Below the pieces are notes generated by a model. That model saw only the letters and a list, made by a program, of their open reading frames with translations. It was not told the DNA's origin and searched no databases. Below, in pieces: positions 12,179 through 12,656 of a stretch of DNA of 12,656 nucleotides; within the stretch, counting starts at the first letter, position 1, and every line of letters begins with the position of its first letter. The position numbers and the translations under genes are program-made. The stretch is from JALRBM01 sp964477195 (lineage in GTDB: Bacteria; Patescibacteriota; Saccharimonadia; Saccharimonadales; Saccharimonadaceae), in assembly GCA_964477195.1 (NCBI GenBank), contig CAYZCX010000025.1, positions 1 to 12,656 of the forward strand, written 5' to 3'.

Positions 12179-12656
12179 TTAATTAAATGTAAGACTAGTA
12201 CAACGAATGTATCCGCCGCCCTTGATGAGCTCATTGATCTTGGGACTGACGATCTTCAGGCCATGCGCCTGCAACCTAGCAGCGAGTTTCGGCGCTTTAT
12301 CGCTCATGATGACCGTTTCGCCGGTCGAGACGAGGTTTGCGGCAAATCCAACCATCGCTTCCTCGAGGGGAATGATGATTTTTTCGGCATGGGAGAATCC
12401 CGCGAGTAATTCTTGGCTTTCAGGGATGAATGCTTCAGGACAGTAGGCGATGAGGCCTTTTTTGTCTTTTTCTGGTGGACGAATAATGCTGAGTGCTAGA
12501 TCGATATCATAAAAAAAGCTATCTGGCCAACCAGAGATTTTGTTGGTAACCGGCTGTTTTTTGGTATCGAGTTCAGGGATCGTTTGAAGTTGAATACGAT
12601 CGTAGCCAAGCTGTGTGGCGGCAAATTCCTGAGCCTTCACGTCACTCCGGTAGCCT
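12179..12656 (-). CDS. Amidinotransferase-fold protein (DDAH/arginine deiminase-like), C-terminal part
   Basis: The minus-strand frame is open through the right edge, so only the last 159 or so residues are seen. A GTG at 12640 is an internal Val, not the start. The ending NELIKGGGYIRCTSLTF matches the C-terminal signature of the guanidino-group-modifying family (EFxKaGGGxRCLTL), with the nucleophile Cys encoded at 12200-12202. Upstream, GLIAYCPEAFIPESQELL and PLEEAMVGFAANLV also fit dimethylarginine dimethylaminohydrolase-type proteins. The position of the catalytic His in the family HLD motif reads Asp here (FYDIDLA, codon 12506-12508), which is unusual. If active it would act on arginine-like guanidino compounds in the cytoplasm, but the substrate cannot be named. 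No clear terminator follows. Confidence 0.7.
   Translation of the reverse strand, partial: GYRSDVKAQEFAATQLGYDRIQLQTIPELDTKKQPVTNKISGWPDSFFYDIDLALSIIRPPEKDKKGLIAYCPEAFIPESQELLAGFSHAEKIIIPLEEAMVGFAANLVSTGETVIMSDKAPKLAARLQAHGLKIVSPKINELIKGGGYIRCTSLTFN

Noticed and set aside
11834..12182. Two overlapping plus-strand ORFs of 97 and 79 residues
   Set aside because: They are shadows of the GC-rich minus-strand gene, which has a start signal and terminator.
1..12656. CRISPR array, insertion sequence or integrase
   Set aside because: No regularly spaced direct repeats and no transposase or integrase motifs are visible.

Overview
The window looks like chromosomal DNA of a small-genome bacterium, most probably a member of the Candidate Phyla Radiation (Patescibacteria), perhaps near Saccharibacteria. 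This rests on gene content and style: housekeeping genes packed on both strands, a shortened MurE-like ligase beside a degenerate Mur paralogue, promoters placed so close to start codons that transcripts should be leaderless, and no TGA stop codon in any intact gene. The code is standard, because no gene needs TGA read through. No 16S gene is present, so the placement is an inference.

Layout. 1-600: the 3' end of a tRNA-Arg, a perfect bidirectional terminator, a DUF4190 membrane protein and tRNA-Ser(CGA) on the minus strand, and a palindromic divergent promoter. 605-1449: a HIT hydrolase and rlmH, overlapping by one base. 1450-2332: a low-density region with a stem-loop, a small exported or membrane-anchored hypothetical protein with a near-ideal promoter, and a 114-base nested inverted repeat. 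2333-4888: valS on the minus strand. 4889-5046: an intergenic region with two parS-like ParB-binding palindromes. 5047-7803: femAB-like (+), tsaD (-) and DUF1361 (+), with femAB and tsaD overlapping at their 3' ends. 7809-8566: a GC-rich lipoprotein gene of foreign-looking composition with its own terminator (-). 8649-9233: tsaC (-). 9311-11771: two tandem Mur ligase-family genes (+). 11770-12088: a second GC-rich foreign-looking gene, broken by a frameshift, again with its own terminator (-). 12179-12656: the C-terminal part of an amidinotransferase-fold (DDAH/arginine deiminase-like) protein that runs off the window (-).

How the genes fit together. Translation quality is one theme: valS and two tRNAs for decoding, rlmH for 23S rRNA modification, and tsaD with tsaC for t6A37 on tRNA. 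Cell-wall building is the other: MurE-like stem-peptide ligase, its catalytically degraded paralogue, and a FemAB-type peptide-bridge transferase. The most notable signals are the parS pair, the recurrent leaderless promoter layout, the Mur pseudo-ligase pair, the nested structured repeat next to valS, and the two compositionally alien genes with matching architecture.
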